NCBI GenBank assembly: GCA_035610835.1
Contig: CM069447.1
Location: forward strand, 78,901,878 to 78,965,877
Direction of reading: 5' to 3'
DNA from: Ophiura sarsii
Taxonomy: Eukaryota; Echinodermata; Ophiuroidea; Amphilepidida; Ophiuridae
Length of the DNA: 64,000 nt
This document shows, piece after piece, positions 46,863 to 58,225 of this stretch. How positions within the stretch are numbered: position 1 is the stretch's first letter; every line of letters begins with the position of its first letter. Position numbers and translations under genes: made by a program. Below the pieces are notes generated by a model. It worked only from the letters and a program-made list of their open reading frames with translations, was not told the DNA's origin and did not search any database.

Positions 46863-47475
46863 CACCTAGCACAAACAGTCCCTGACCAGGTGCTTTGGTG
46901 TTGGCTAATTCATAAATAATAATCGGTACCGAACATCTGAGATACATATTAAATGAGCAAATTCCTTCTCCGCAGTTTGATACCTCATTCAAAAAGATCG
47001 AATGGATACTTTTAAAGTTACGGCGATTTCAATGACCGCGCATAAAAACAGCAAAGTTGCACTAGGTATAGGAAATAATTGATATGTGTGTGATAACGGG
47101 GTGAACATGTGTGTGTAAAGAATCACAGCTAATCAGCAAAAGAGTTTAATCTTCACAGCTAGTCACACCTACCGCAATCACTCCAGTCCCATTCATCCAG
47201 ATACATAGCTGGCTTGTTCAGATAGCACACAGTTATGACAGTAATCACACACAAATCAATGATTTCCTATCCTAGTGCAACTTTGCTATTGTTATGCGTG
47301 GCCATTGAAATCGCCATAACTTTAAAAGTATCTATTCGATTATTTTAGAATGAGGTATCAAATTGCGGAGAAGAAATTTGCTAAAAGATTTTATATCTCA
47401 GATTTTTGGTACCGATTATTTATTTTGAATTAGCCAACATCAAAGCACCTGGTCAGGGACTTTTTGTACTAGGTG
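46863..47475. mobile_element. TA-flanked foldback family G, copy 1
   Basis: The ends CACCTAGCACAAACAGTCCC and its complement are flanked by TA. The arms are about 200 bp and share GACCAGGTGCTTTG, CGGTACC, TTGATACCTCATTC and TAAAGTTA.GGCGATTTCAA. The centre contains several GTGTGTG and TCACAC words. Confidence 0.9.
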
Positions 47476-48410
47476 TACATTCAGGCCATGTTTGTATAAT
47501 ACCACATTGCGCATAGTTGTTTTGCACTGTCTGTGTTGATTGGATATGCACTTACGAAACAAATATTACAAATGGCAGCAGTTTATAGCAAATGTCTGCA
47601 AAAGAAATATGATGTGAACATCAGGTGTTGAGCCCTTAGCGTTGGTTCGATGCTACCCATCAGCCCAATTGTGTTCTGGTATGCTGTACACACGATACGT
47701 CAGTACCTAACTAACAATATACCCGTGAAGGATAACAAAAACCGCAGTAATCCTAGCAGTCCCTATTCACATACTCAAGGTCGTCGACTGTTCACGCAAC
47801 AGGTGAGGAACAATGAATGGAATGCTATTGTAGTATAATCATGAAATATGTGCCATAAGGAATTAGTAGTTGATGTTGCCTTGAGTGCATTGGCTGCACG
47901 CGCAATGACTGTAACCAGATAACCCGACTGACAATCAGTTTACCTATAATATTTCTATACTAAACATTTATAGTCCTCAAGTGATATGGCCTGATGGATC
48001 TCACTTTGTGTTTATCTTTAATCAGTTGAAATACGCTGCTGGTATAGATAGGTTTTTATGAGTGCAGAGCTACGGAGTCACGTTAGTGTCGAATTACGAG
48101 GGCAACAACCTTGTAACTCTACTGACCACAATAACATCAGTCGGCGTCTTTTGCATTGATTGTATACGGTGTCCCAGAAAAATATGCAAGTTATTTTGGC
48201 AGACCGTTAGCCTTGTTTTGTACCACTAATTGCAATGGTGTCTGTGCTTACTGACCACTTTCACTGGTGCACATTAGTGTAATAGTTGTATATACAGTTC
48301 TCACAGATGTGATTGAAAATGTGCGGTGTAATTGTTGCTATTTATGAAGCAGAAATCATTTGAAATCATCGTGGGAGATGATCATATCCATTTTCATATC
48401 CATATATGAA
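47476..48410. other. No gene; lone mariner-like end at 48170
   Basis: TACGGTGTCCCAGAAAAATA near 48165-48185 resembles a mariner-type terminus, but no matching partner was found. The rest is featureless. Confidence 0.45.
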
Positions 48411-48414
48411 GACC

Positions 48415-48700
48415 TCAAGCCTCACTGCAAAACATGTCCGTAAAGCTCAAACGTACAAGTGACTTGTACGTAAGACTTATACGATAGACGCCTAAGTCAT
48501 ATTTTGTATCATTATAATGTGCAATCACCAATGACAATTGAGCTGAGACCAATGCATGTTCATAATAATATACACATGTTTGCATTCGTCTCAGTTCAAT
48601 TTGTATGTGTGTCAAAATATAAATATTTGCAAAATATTACTTTGACGAACAAGTCACCTCTATATGTATGAGGCTTACGCACTGGTGTTGCCGCGCGGCC
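48415..48700 (-). repeat. Dispersed repeat with ACTTGTACGTAAGAC
   Basis: Shares GTCTCAGTTCAAT, AAGTCACCT and GTATGAGGCTTACG-like words with 10780-10945 and 53520-53550. The edges fold (GTGACTTGTACGTAAGACTT against ACGAACAAGTCACC). Not coding. Confidence 0.5.
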
Positions 48701-48950
48701 TAAATATAACCTGAAATACTCATGTTTTTGTTGAACCTTTAATTCATAACTAATATACATATCAGACAGGAAGGAGTAACGAGGCGACTAGTTTACAAAC
48801 TCAAAGAGGTCTCTTTGTTTAAGGCCAACAGGAGATGTATTTAATAAATGTTATGAAATCAAAGGTAACTATAACATGTCAAATTTAATTTGTCTTCGTC
48901 GATTTATGGTTTTATCAAAATGTTCACACAATAATGTTTGCAATATGAAC

Positions 48951-49094
48951 CTACACAGAAAGAAAAAAAGTGAGTCATCATCGAAAAATGAGTCATTTTG
49001 TCCGTGTAGTGACACACTATGGCTCAAAATGAGTCATTTTGTCCGTGTAGTGACTCATTTTACGATAATGACTCACTTATTTTTTTCTGTGTAG
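48951..49094. mobile_element. 144-bp foldback with TGAGTCAT words
   Basis: The ends CTACACAGAAAGAAAAAAAG and its complement surround an internal tandem ATGAGTCATTTTGTCCGTGT. TGAGTCA/TGACTCA is a palindromic AP-1-type word and occurs five times here; any binding role is unproven. Confidence 0.85.
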
Positions 49095-49435
49095 CTTTAT
49101 CGTGCGCGTAAGTCTTTTAAAAAAAATATTTTAGCAATATTTCAAAACAATGACAATTACCATGGTGATGGTGTGCAATAAATCAACAATAATTATACTT
49201 ATAATATGATAGTTTCCATAGTTACATGGATTTTATATTGTATGCTGGTTACTCAGCGGAATATAAATACAATTGAATAAAGTATAGCCATGAACCAAAA
49301 GGTAATACTATAATTGGAATATGTTCGATGCGATCAAGCAAGTTGAGTCGGAAGTCGAAAATGATGATTTTGAGATAACCAAATAAAGTAATTTCTTATG
49401 TTTTCTACTGTTTTGAAAACTCTTCAATCGCGCTT

Positions 49436-49770
49436 CCTATAGAAGGCATGGGAATTCCCAATTTTAAAAACAAAAAGCAACCTGGGAATTCCCAAATAAT
49501 AAATTGCATGCCTCACACCCCTATAGAAGGCATGGGAATTCCCAATTTTAAAAAACAAAAAGCAACCTGGGAATTCCCAAAAAATAAATTGCATGCCTCA
49601 CACCCTTATAGAAGGCATTGGAATTCCCAATTTTAAAAACGAAAAACAACCTGGGAAATTCCAATTTTTGAAGCAGTGTGGTCACACCCCTATAGAAGGC
49701 AGCAACATTTTGCAGTGGGAATTCCCAAAATTTTCTGTAAAAAAAAGTTTGCCTTCTAAAGGGGGTGTAC
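49436..49770 (+). repeat. Tandem repeat of about 87 bp bounded by inverted ends
   Basis: Nearly four units, each containing CCTATAGAAGGCATGGGAAT, the palindrome TGGGAATTCCCA and AAATTGCATGCCTCACACCC. The outer edges CTATAGAAGGCA and TGCCTTCTAAAG are inverted, suggesting an element amplified internally. ORFs translate as repeated GIPNFK and are artefacts. Confidence 0.9.
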
Positions 49771-50193
49771 CATTAATAAATTGAATAGCCCATTGTTGGA
49801 AGTAATTTTCTTAACGTGATTTTCTGCAACATTTTGCAACATTTTGCAAATGACGACTACAATCAAGTAGGTGACCTTCAAATAATATTTTATATTTTAT
49901 ATCATATTATTTGTTTGAGCAAACTGTATTTTTAAATGTTGGTTAAGCAGTGGGAAACATCGTTTTTAATTTGAATGTAATAGTGTCAAAACAACGATGT
50001 CATATTGTGTCCGGATGCTTATTGTTTGACTTGTAATACCACAAACGTTTTCATAACCAACTGCTTTTAAACGTAAACAAACGGTGGACATTAAGTTATT
50101 TAAACCTTATATGCCGTAAAAGAAGGTTGCTAACAGTTTCATGCGGAAGTAAAAGACTTCAAAACTGCAATCCATTCAGCCACAAGATATATG

Positions 50194-50552
50194 TTAAAGA
50201 CCCAGGCATCTACTCATTCCACCAGTGGCTTAATCCAGCCAATCTGCTAATCTGACACATTTGAGCAATAGAGGGCGCTGCAATACCAAATGTTTTAAAT
50301 GCCTTTTACTCTTGATATCCATGTTCAGTGCACTCCGATTCCTTTTCAAAAATATGGTTAAATGCATTTTCAAAATTTGTTTGTATAAATCAGTTGATAC
50401 AACAAAGATAAACGATAAGAAACGTAAAAATGTAATTTTGACGATGCCCATTTTTTATTGAATTAACACCTTAGATTTTGTATTTTGTAAATAATCTATA
50501 GTAAGATTCCCAGTCAGATTGTTCAACATTTAGTAGATGCCTGGGGCTTTAA
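50194..50552 (+). mobile_element. TTAA-flanked MITE family C, copy 2
   Basis: A full-length partner of 24735-25094. The ends are AGACCCAGGCATCTACT and AGTAGATGCCTGGGGCTTTAA. Confidence 0.88.
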
Positions 50553-51299
50553 CTTAATGATAATCCACAGACGTGTAAAGTCAACTGTGTGTAAAATGAT
50601 CATATCGTACAACGTAGTTGGTCCCTATCTATTACAGTTGGTTTAGTTGATGTTCATAATGCTGTGTTCGCTACCCAAAGAAGATTTCTTAAGAAACCAC
50701 CACAATGCATTGCGTTTTTGCAAAATGCCCTTTATCTGGTCTCCATTTCATCTCGATTCCCATATACATAATGCACACAATTATGGCATCATTATGAAAT
50801 GAATGGTACTGCATTCATCGTTGGAGCTCTTAGATAATACATTAGTTATTAGTGTTCCTTTTTCTTATTTCTAAAACTTAAGAGCTCCACAAATGCATCA
50901 TGTGAAAAAGCCTTGGTTGACTGGTGCTCCCGCAACGCAGTGTGGGATATCCTTCAAATCTTCTTTGTTCGCTACCATTCGATAAATTCGTCATTCCGTC
51001 ACATACACTCTAACATCTACCTGTTCAAAATAACTAGATATCGTGTCCCAGGGACCTAAATACATCATTGTCAAAGGGTAAATGCTAGTTAGTTCCCAGG
51101 TCCCCTAAAATAACAACATAAATGTCGAATATCTATTGGTCTGCTTACACATGTATGCAATGTTTGATGTTGAGGACCTTCGAATATGCATTACCCGTTG
51201 ATAAACCATGACTAGGCCTAGATTTCATTCAAATGTATGTTGGACACGATGTCTTGTCATTTTGAATATCGAGACACGCCTATGTCTATTTAAAAATGT
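50553..51299. other. No gene seen
   Basis: Non-coding sequence. TTAAGAGCTCCA-like words near 50820 and 50880 are inverted but short. Confidence 0.45.
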
Positions 51300-51465
51300 C
51301 CATACAAAATTTAGGTGATGCGATCTGTCACACAACACCAATGTTTACGTAATTTATCTCTACTGGCCTCGCTTCGTTATTATTAGTGACGTCACATCAG
51401 AGTATGTCGCCATCTATAGTTTGAAATCGCCAATTACGAATATCGTCTATTGCGCTGATTACAGA
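51300..51465 (+). repeat. Single arm of the 24.35-kb foldback family
   Basis: Shares ACACCAATGTTTACGTAATT, TTAGTGACGTCACATC, GAGTATGTCGCC and TTGAAATCGCCAATTA with the right arm at 24475-24590. No opposing arm is present. Confidence 0.75.
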
Positions 51466-52074
51466 ACTGTTTCGATCTTTTTTCTACGATCAATATAGAA
51501 AAAGTTATAAGTGAATGATGATTGTGATGTCATACAAAGCTACAAAACAAAAAATCATGAAAACAGCCAACAAAATACATATTTCAACAGAATAACATTA
51601 TAAAGTTAATTAGAAAGGTGACTTAAGTAAGTTTTTGTAGGTGACATTTCATGAAAGATGATGACACAAAGTATTGAAATGAATTTAAAAAAATCTTAAA
51701 ACATATAATCTGTTATTATTTTTAATTTGTTAACTTTTACCCATAATCTCTAGTTTACATCTGGCGACATCCCACGCCCGGTTTTCACAGATCACATCAC
51801 ATTATATATCTATAATCAAACTGTTACATTTGTTTTTCTCAAAATGCCATTGGACATAGGCGGGTCAGGTTTTAAGCCCTTGATATGTATTGTTTAGAGT
51901 GTATAATTACAAGCATAGTCATTCACTCATAGAATATACAGTGTCAGCACATCATTGGTTAATGGTTTGTTCAAAACTGAATTACTCCTGGACCGGAGGC
52001 GCAACTTCCAGAATGGAAAATGAACATCAATATGTAGCGCAGAAAAGCAACTTGTAGGGCGCATATTACGAAAA

Positions 52075-52560
52075 CTAGAACATCGGATTTAATAAGCATC
52101 CATACGGTTTCGACGTGAATGTTGGCCTAATGTATATGATGTATGCATTGCAGCATACTAAATTGCAGCATACTAAACACACGCATGCATAGTTAGTTGA
52201 CAGATCACATAGTAAATTGCTTAGACTAATATATGATCTAATTCTTAATATACCCATTATTGCTCCACATTGACACGAGACTACCGACAACGGGATTACA
52301 TTGTAAGACTTCGTTTCATCTCCTCAAAATTATGGGATATATTGTAAAATTATATGGCAAAGATTGTGAAGCTACCGGGGCAGTTATCAACACTTTTCTA
52401 CAGTTTGTCTACCTATGAATACGAGAGGTCGATATTGTTATTACATAACGGTTGGTATTCGCTATTTACTTATTTACAGGGTTCAATTACTCTAGTAACC
52501 AGACTGAACAATCTCCATTGTTCACCTAATATGTTCGTCGTCTTCTATAACTATACTCTA
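52075..52560 (+). repeat. Dispersed repeat H, copy 1
   Basis: Homologous to 54230-54535 plus 55226-55275: GAACAT.GGATTTAATAAG, GTATGCATTGCA.CATACTAAA, CAACGGGATTACA.TGTAAGA and ATTATATGGCA.AGATT. Its ORF at 52354-52581 is not shared. Confidence 0.7.
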
Positions 52561-52571
52561 TTTGGTTCCTC

Positions 52572-52720
52572 TGGACAGTGACGTAACTTAGCAGGCGCAG
52601 CTTTTACGTAAGCGTAAGTATCTTCCGCCTTTCAACGCTTGTGTTTATACGCCATCGCCATGAGTAGGCGCGCGCGTTAAGTGCTGCTACTAGAAGAATA
52701 CGCGGTTGCGTAACTGTCTC
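52572..52720 (+). mobile_element. ACAGTGACGTAAC inverted-repeat element, copy 2
   Basis: The ends are GGACAGTGACGTAACTTAGC and the complement of GAGACAGTTACGCAACC. The interior TACGTAAGCGTAAGTATCTT and GGCGCGCGCG also occur in the inverted copy at 61200-61349. Confidence 0.75.
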
Positions 52721-52794
52721 GTGATGGTCAAATAGACTTTAGAATGGAATGTAATTGTATCAATGAAACGTTGACATGATCTACTTAACAATTG

Positions 52795-52915
52795 ACACAG
52801 CAGGACATAGCCAGTAAGTCCGCACTTGAAAAGTACGTATTGACTTGTGTCACACAGCGGGACATAGTCAGTAAGTCATCACTGCAAAAGTACATGTTGA
52901 CTCATGTCAAATGCA
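52795..52915 (+). repeat. 65-bp tandem duplication
   Basis: Two units around CAGC.GGACATAG.CAGTAAGT and AAAAGTAC.T.TTGACT.TGTC. This is the counterpart of the 44-bp duplication at 10043. Confidence 0.7.
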
Positions 52916-52989
52916 AATTGAAGTAAAGCTGCAATTCAATTATGTCTGATACTTATAGAAATATTTACATTAGTTGCAGTTGCAAACTA

Positions 52990-53497
52990 AACTGCTCGAA
53001 CAAAGTTTGGAATATTTTTTCTAGCACAAGATGTTCATATATCGCGGGATATGTTCATTAAGGGTTATATATCCATGTAAAGCTGATGTGTTTATCTTTA
53101 CAATGATACAAAATTTGAAGCAATCCCTTACTCCAGTGCTCAGCTACTATATAGCTTGAGAACATGAGGAGGTCACAATCTGAATGTGTCGAAATCAACA
53201 CTATTTCGTGCTCAAAATAACATCTTTGTCGTCTGTTCGATGAAGTGTTATATTGACCACTACAGTGTAGGGTGATGATCTATTGATTTGTAAACACAAA
53301 ATAGTGTTAATGTTGGCACTTTCAGATTGCGACCTCCCCATGTTTTTAAGCATGTGGTGGAGCACTGGAACATGGGATTGCTTCAAATTGGATATCATTG
53401 TAACGATGACCACATCAACTTTTAAATAATATAGTACACTTAATGAACATACCCCGCGATATTGGCTAATCTTGTGCTTGAAAAAATATTGAGCAGT
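52990..53497. mobile_element. TA-flanked foldback with AACTGCTC-type ends
   Basis: The arms (about 52990-53210 and 53290-53497) share AATATTTTTTCTAGCACAAG, TATGTTCATTAAG, GAAGCAATCCC and GAGGTCACAATCTGAA with mismatches. The terminal AACTGCTC word is shared with the foldback at 43204. The 140-codon minus-strand ORF crosses into the next element and is spurious. Confidence 0.82.
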
Positions 53498-53553
53498 ATA
53501 TTGTATATTATTACGTTGGCAACTATCGGATAAGTATACGTACAAGTCACCTA

Positions 53554-54137
53554 CACCTAGCACAAAAATTCCCTGACCAGGTGCTTTGATGTTGGCTAAT
53601 CCAAACTCAATAATCGGTACCAAAAACCTGAGATATAGCCTATAGGCCTACATTCAATTGGGAAAAATCTCTTACACGTAGATTGATACCTCATTCATAA
53701 GATCAAATTGATACTTTTGAAGTTATGATGATTTCAATAACCACAAGTTACGACAACAAAGTTGCACTATAATTTATTTCCTATGGGATATCATTGATTT
53801 GCTTTGTCCACTGTGTGCTATTTCAACCAGTCAGGTATGGGGATGAATGGGTAACAGGCATCGACAGGGAGTCGGTACACACACATTTTCAATGTGTAAT
53901 CACACACTAAGCAAGGATATCCCATTGAAACACAATTTTAGTGCAAGAATTGTTTTGGTAGTTGTGGTGATTAAACAATCATGACATCAACAATATCCAC
54001 TCGATTTTTATGAATGAGGTATCAAACTACGGAGAAGAAATTTGCTCATGAAATTCATCTCAGATTTTTCGTATCAATTATTGATTTTTATTTAGCCAAT
54101 ATCAAAGCGCCTGGTCAGGGACTTTTTGTGCTAGGTG
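53554..54137. mobile_element. TA-flanked foldback family G, copy 2
   Basis: A diverged partner of 46863-47475. The ends CACCTAGCACAAAAATTCCC and its complement sit in TA. The arms match the family, but the centre differs. Confidence 0.9.
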
Positions 54138-54229
54138 TATACATGTTTACGTAGGAGTATATATTCCTTCGAATCAGAATGACAAATGAACTCAATTATA
54201 TAATGAAGGAATGTATGGAACATATTATG

Positions 54230-54535
54230 GAAAGTAGAACATTGGATTTAATAAGGATAGATAATATCGATGTGATTGTAATGTATGCATTGCACCATAC
54301 TAAAGCATACGCATTCAGATTGGTTTTCTTTGTGATATCACGTAGAAAATTGCTGAGATGATTGCATGACCTAATTCGTATTATACATAATCATACTCAT
54401 CATCGCCCCGATACTACATGTCTCCTCTACCAACAACGGGATTACACTGTAAGATCACCTTCTCAACATGGTGTAATAGATTGTACAATTATATGGCAGA
54501 GATTATCAAGCTAACGAATGACTTATACAGGGTGT
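54230..54535 (+). repeat. Dispersed repeat H, copy 2, interrupted
   Basis: A partner of 52075-52560. The mariner-type foldback at 54538-55225 is inserted within it. The sequence resumes after 55226 (GTCTACCTACG..AGGT..GATAT), matching 52408-52440. Confidence 0.7.
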
Positions 54536-54537
54536 AT

Positions 54538-55225
54538 GAACAAGATTAGGACACTTTTTGATGATGGCTTAAATCCTTGTTAAATAACTGACGGCGGCGC
54601 ATGACCAATTTGTATTTCAATGTAAAGTCAACCGAAATCCTGAAAAGATGAGAAAAATCCTTCATTAATAAAGGAAATTGTGACCTATTAGGCAAGGCAA
54701 TCTATTTTGTAGTATGTACAATGGTCATTCACACAGTAACAGTAGAGTAGCATGAACGCGCACACTATTTATGCCAATTCTACTTCTTATAATGCTAATG
54801 AACCTCTACAGTGGGTTCGAGATCTTTTTTAATTTGCACAGAATGTGCTTGCATCTAATTTGTGGATTATTTTATATATAGCCATCAGTATTGATTTGTG
54901 CCAGAATTAAATGGATTACCAAACTAATCTTTGCTATTGATTGATAGATTATTTTCTATGTTTATAATTATTGTAATGTATTGAAACGTTAATCATGTTA
55001 TTTACTGGTCTATACATGTAAATACTATTGTACAAACCAGTAAATACATGGTTTACGCAAATAATGCTAGTTTTCTTATTTTTCATCTGATTAATCTCAT
55101 ATTTCCAGGATATCATTATACTTAATTGGGCTTTACATTGAGACTAAATTGGTCATGGTCCAATTATTATAACAAGTATTACACCGTTATGAAAAAAGTG
55201 TCCTTTTTTTTTAGGACACACCCTG
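54538..55225. mobile_element. Mariner-type foldback, second family, copy 2
   Basis: TA flanks CAGGGTGTATGAACAAGATT and its diverged right end. The right arm matches 31806-32490 closely; the left arm is more decayed. The centre (CCAGAATTAAATGGATTACC, AACCTCTACAGTGGGTTCGA) is in the opposite orientation to that of the first copy. Confidence 0.85.
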
Positions 55226-55602
55226 TATACATTATTTTACAGTAGGTCTACCTACGCGAGGTTGATATATAGTATTAAATAACGGCGGGTACACTCTTAA
55301 GTCCTGGAATAAGAATGATGCTGTTTAAGAGGAAAGGTTTAAGGTTTTTCTACAACGACTGATTACTTCCATTAAACCTTTCTGGTTTATACCGGCGTGC
55401 GGTGGCGTTAAACTAAATTGTTCAATATTCATTAATTTTTTCTCGGTTTTATGAGGTATTAAACTTTAAGAACGTTTTAGGGAAATTAGGGCCGCGTTAG
55501 CTCGGTTTAAGAACCGCGACTGGTTTCACAAACGAACTGCATCACTCATAAACTAAATCAGTTTAGGTAACTTATCCACGTGCATCTGGTCAACGTGACA
55601 TC

Positions 55603-55675
55603 ATGGCGGACGAATGGGTTAAATATCAATTGGCAAGTTGGAACCTATCATCAGAGCTGACAGCGATATTTGAAG
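55603..55675 (+). CDS. Partial: first exon of an unknown protein, SAM-like start
   Basis: ATG in a good context (catcATGGcg) opens MADEWVKYQLASWNLSSELT and then AIFE before GAAG|GTAAG, an ideal splice donor in phase 1. The pattern W..W.L..EL..IFE recalls the first helix of SAM-domain proteins (aromatic, then W.L....IF.E), but 24 residues are too few to be sure. No following exon is found; the downstream intron folds back on an inverted copy of the exon (55844-55955). It is either a captured exon or the relic of an autonomous transposon gene. Confidence 0.45.
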
Positions 55676-55955
55676 GTAAGATTATAATATACGTTTTGCA
55701 ATTACACAAATCAACTGCCAGGTAGGCCTAAATGATGTTTTCTGAGCGATTTTCGCCGGGGATTGTCGGTAAATTTTTGGATGGATGGTCATGACTCGCC
55801 GGATGCATCATGATATTGATAAGCTTATAATGCATGCGAGACTCAAACATCATTTAGGCCTACCTGGCAGTTGATTTGTGTAATTGCAAAACGTATATTA
55901 TAATCTTACCTTCAACTATCGCTGTCAGCTCTGATGATAGGTTCCAACTTGCCAA
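55630..55955. repeat. 112-bp inverted duplication of exon and donor
   Basis: The left arm 55630-55741 (starting TTGGCAAGTTGGAACCTATC) and right arm 55844-55955 are complementary with one or two mismatches. They span the last 15 codons, the splice donor and the start of the intron. The loop is about 102 bp. Confidence 0.93.
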
Positions 55956-56568
55956 TAACCCTGGACTACTACGTTGATTCCATAAACAATAACAGTATAA
56001 AGCCTATACAGTTACTGGTTAATAACTGTTGATTCCATAAACAATAGTATAAAGCGTTATACTAAATCCTATACAGTTATTGGTTAAACGTGTTAAGCAA
56101 CCAAGTTAGTTAACTGTTAAACTTTTAGTTGGTTAGAGCGTTTTAAACATTAATTGGTTAAAAAGTTTAAAACAATAATTGATTAAGAGTTAAACTGACC
56201 GAAAATTAACGGTCGTTAACCAATAATTAGAAGGGAGGAATAACGAAACTACCAGAGTTTAAGGTTGTTTAAGGTTGTTTAACCCATTTCGATCTCGCCA
56301 AGATAAGAGTGTATATGTCATAACTTAACCACTGGATTACTGGGTGCTGGGGGAAAGTACAATATGAGTAGTATCATTTCCTCAACTAATACCTGACTAC
56401 GGACTAGATAACAAACAATTCAACATGATTTGCAGAAAACGGACAAAGGAGGAATTGTCAAATAATTAGTGGCGTGTGTAGTCGTGTACTTTTTTCTCAC
56501 GCAGCAATTTAGGTATACGCAGGATCATTTTCTTACACAGTAAAGATAATGATCGATGTCTCCTACAA

Positions 56569-56813
56569 TTTAACACTTCCCACGCAGCAGGCGTCTAGAC
56601 GACATTCCAAAATGTCACAAAATGTTTCAAAAATGTCAACATTATTGAATTTAATTACCATATTTGGAATCACCATGAGAAATACATTGAAATAAGTACA
56701 AACATGCCTTGTATTGGTTCAGTAATCCTTAAGATAGGCTTTGACATTTTGGAAAGGTTTCTGAAAAGCTGTTTGGTATATGGTGAAACTAATAGCGGCG
56801 TGGAAAGTGTTAA
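56569..56813 (+). mobile_element. TTAA-flanked MITE family B, copy f
   Basis: Complete, with TTAA at both ends, AACACTTCCCACGCAGCAGG at the left and AGCGGCGTGGAAAGTGTTAA at the right. The best-preserved right half of the family. Confidence 0.9.
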
Positions 56814-58225
56814 GGAAGGCCACATAATATGCCGGGTTTAACTGCGATTTCGTGATAGAAACGAAATATTGTGTAATAAAGAGACATGTTACAAACACTA
56901 TTGCTATCAAATGAACAACGGACACAGCCAACTCGACGGTCTCTGTAAAATTGTTCCGATCTCTGTTTGGTGTGGTGACCATGGACTATGGTGGGAAATC
57001 CGTATAAAATAAGAATTCGGATCGTGTTAGTGGTATATCGAATCCCACCTCTCAAGTAAGTCGTCTCATTTTCGATCGTCACTGCATTATGGAGGTCAAT
57101 TAATCTTGAGTTTGCTGGTTTGCTATACCCTAAAGAATATATGGCATATTAATTCAAATTGCCTTGGAAATATGACGAACTTTTTCTGGATTTAAAAACA
57201 GGCCATGTTATGTTATATTTAATTCATACAAAACAATTTCAATTGAAATAAAAATATATCAGACAATGAAAACAAACTATTACTTAATCAACGAGTAGTT
57301 GATGTGTTTAAACAGAATGCAGTTCATTTTGATGTTGGTGTTGGTTAATCAAGATCATTCATGCACCAGATGGAATGGTGCTGTTCTGTTTACAGGTTTC
57401 ATAACGGAAAAGGCCTCATTCCAACAAGAGGTGCACTGTTTTAAGACGTAAACACATCGTCCATGCCACATTTCTCAGAACAATGGCCAGACCCCATACC
57501 CATGTTTAGATAAGATGACAACTTCGCGTTTAATTTAGATAGGAGTCTATTCCTCTATGTAAAGCAACTCGTATTGGCAACTCGTATTGGCCATAGTGCA
57601 TTATAAAATACTTAACGGATACGGAGCATCACGTTTGGGCGGCAAATAATCCAACACGATGGAACTTTAATGGTTCAAGTTGTCAGGCCAATGACTTATA
57701 CCAAGCTATATATCTTATTCGGTGAAGACACATGATACATGATGTTTGCCATTACATAATTGGGAATATCGCTTTAGTCTGCAATCATAACCGGATCGCC
57801 GGCAGAATAGAGCAATAAAGCATGACTATGGGAATGAGTGGATTTAAGTCCGGTCTGACAAATAAGTTTGCCCTCAGGCTATACAGCACACATATATATT
57901 TCTTTTTGATGTCTACCGTTACTAAAGTATGTGATAAAGCATTGCCAATAATGGCATGTGATTTCATTTTGGTGAATGTTCGCGCAACGGAACACAGTGA
58001 TACTTATTATTGATAAGGGAATCGAATAACCCGTCATGTTTGATTACAGTTCAACTTATAACTTATGTAAGGATTAACATTAATGTACTTGTCAAACAGC
58101 AAGAGCCGTTGGATATACAGATGACCAAGGTTACTTAAGGAATTAATATTTTCCCAACAGCATTGGCTGACTTCTTCTGACTGTCTAGCATACAAACTCG
58201 TTCCATGAGTGCAATTGGCGTACTA
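56814..58225. other. No gene supported
   Basis: A minus-strand ORF pair at 56719-57082 has a hydrophobic stretch (VVHLIAIVFVTCLFITQYFV) that could be a membrane segment, but it runs into MITE B and has no other membrane segments. The rest has no domain or repeat partner. Confidence 0.4.

Larger units (their letters stand above)
55290..56313 (+). mobile_element. 1-kb element carrying an ATG exon
   Basis: Bounded by ACACTCTTA and TAAGAGTGT. Both flanks are rich in GGTTTAA, TTAAACC and GTTAAAC words. A direct repeat of about 60 bp (GTTGATTCCATAAACAATA) occurs at 55974 and 56029. Inside are an ATG exon with a splice donor and a 112-bp inverted duplication of part of it. It looks like a deletion derivative of a larger gene-carrying transposon. 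The boundaries rest only on a 9-10 bp inverted terminus. Confidence 0.55.

Noticed and set aside
53201..53623. 140-codon minus-strand ORF
   Set aside because: Crosses the boundary between two different foldback elements, so it cannot be an inherited gene.
56719..57082. Hydrophobic ORF pair resembling a membrane-protein fragment
   Set aside because: Its C-terminal half is MITE B sequence; one possible membrane segment without family motifs is not enough.
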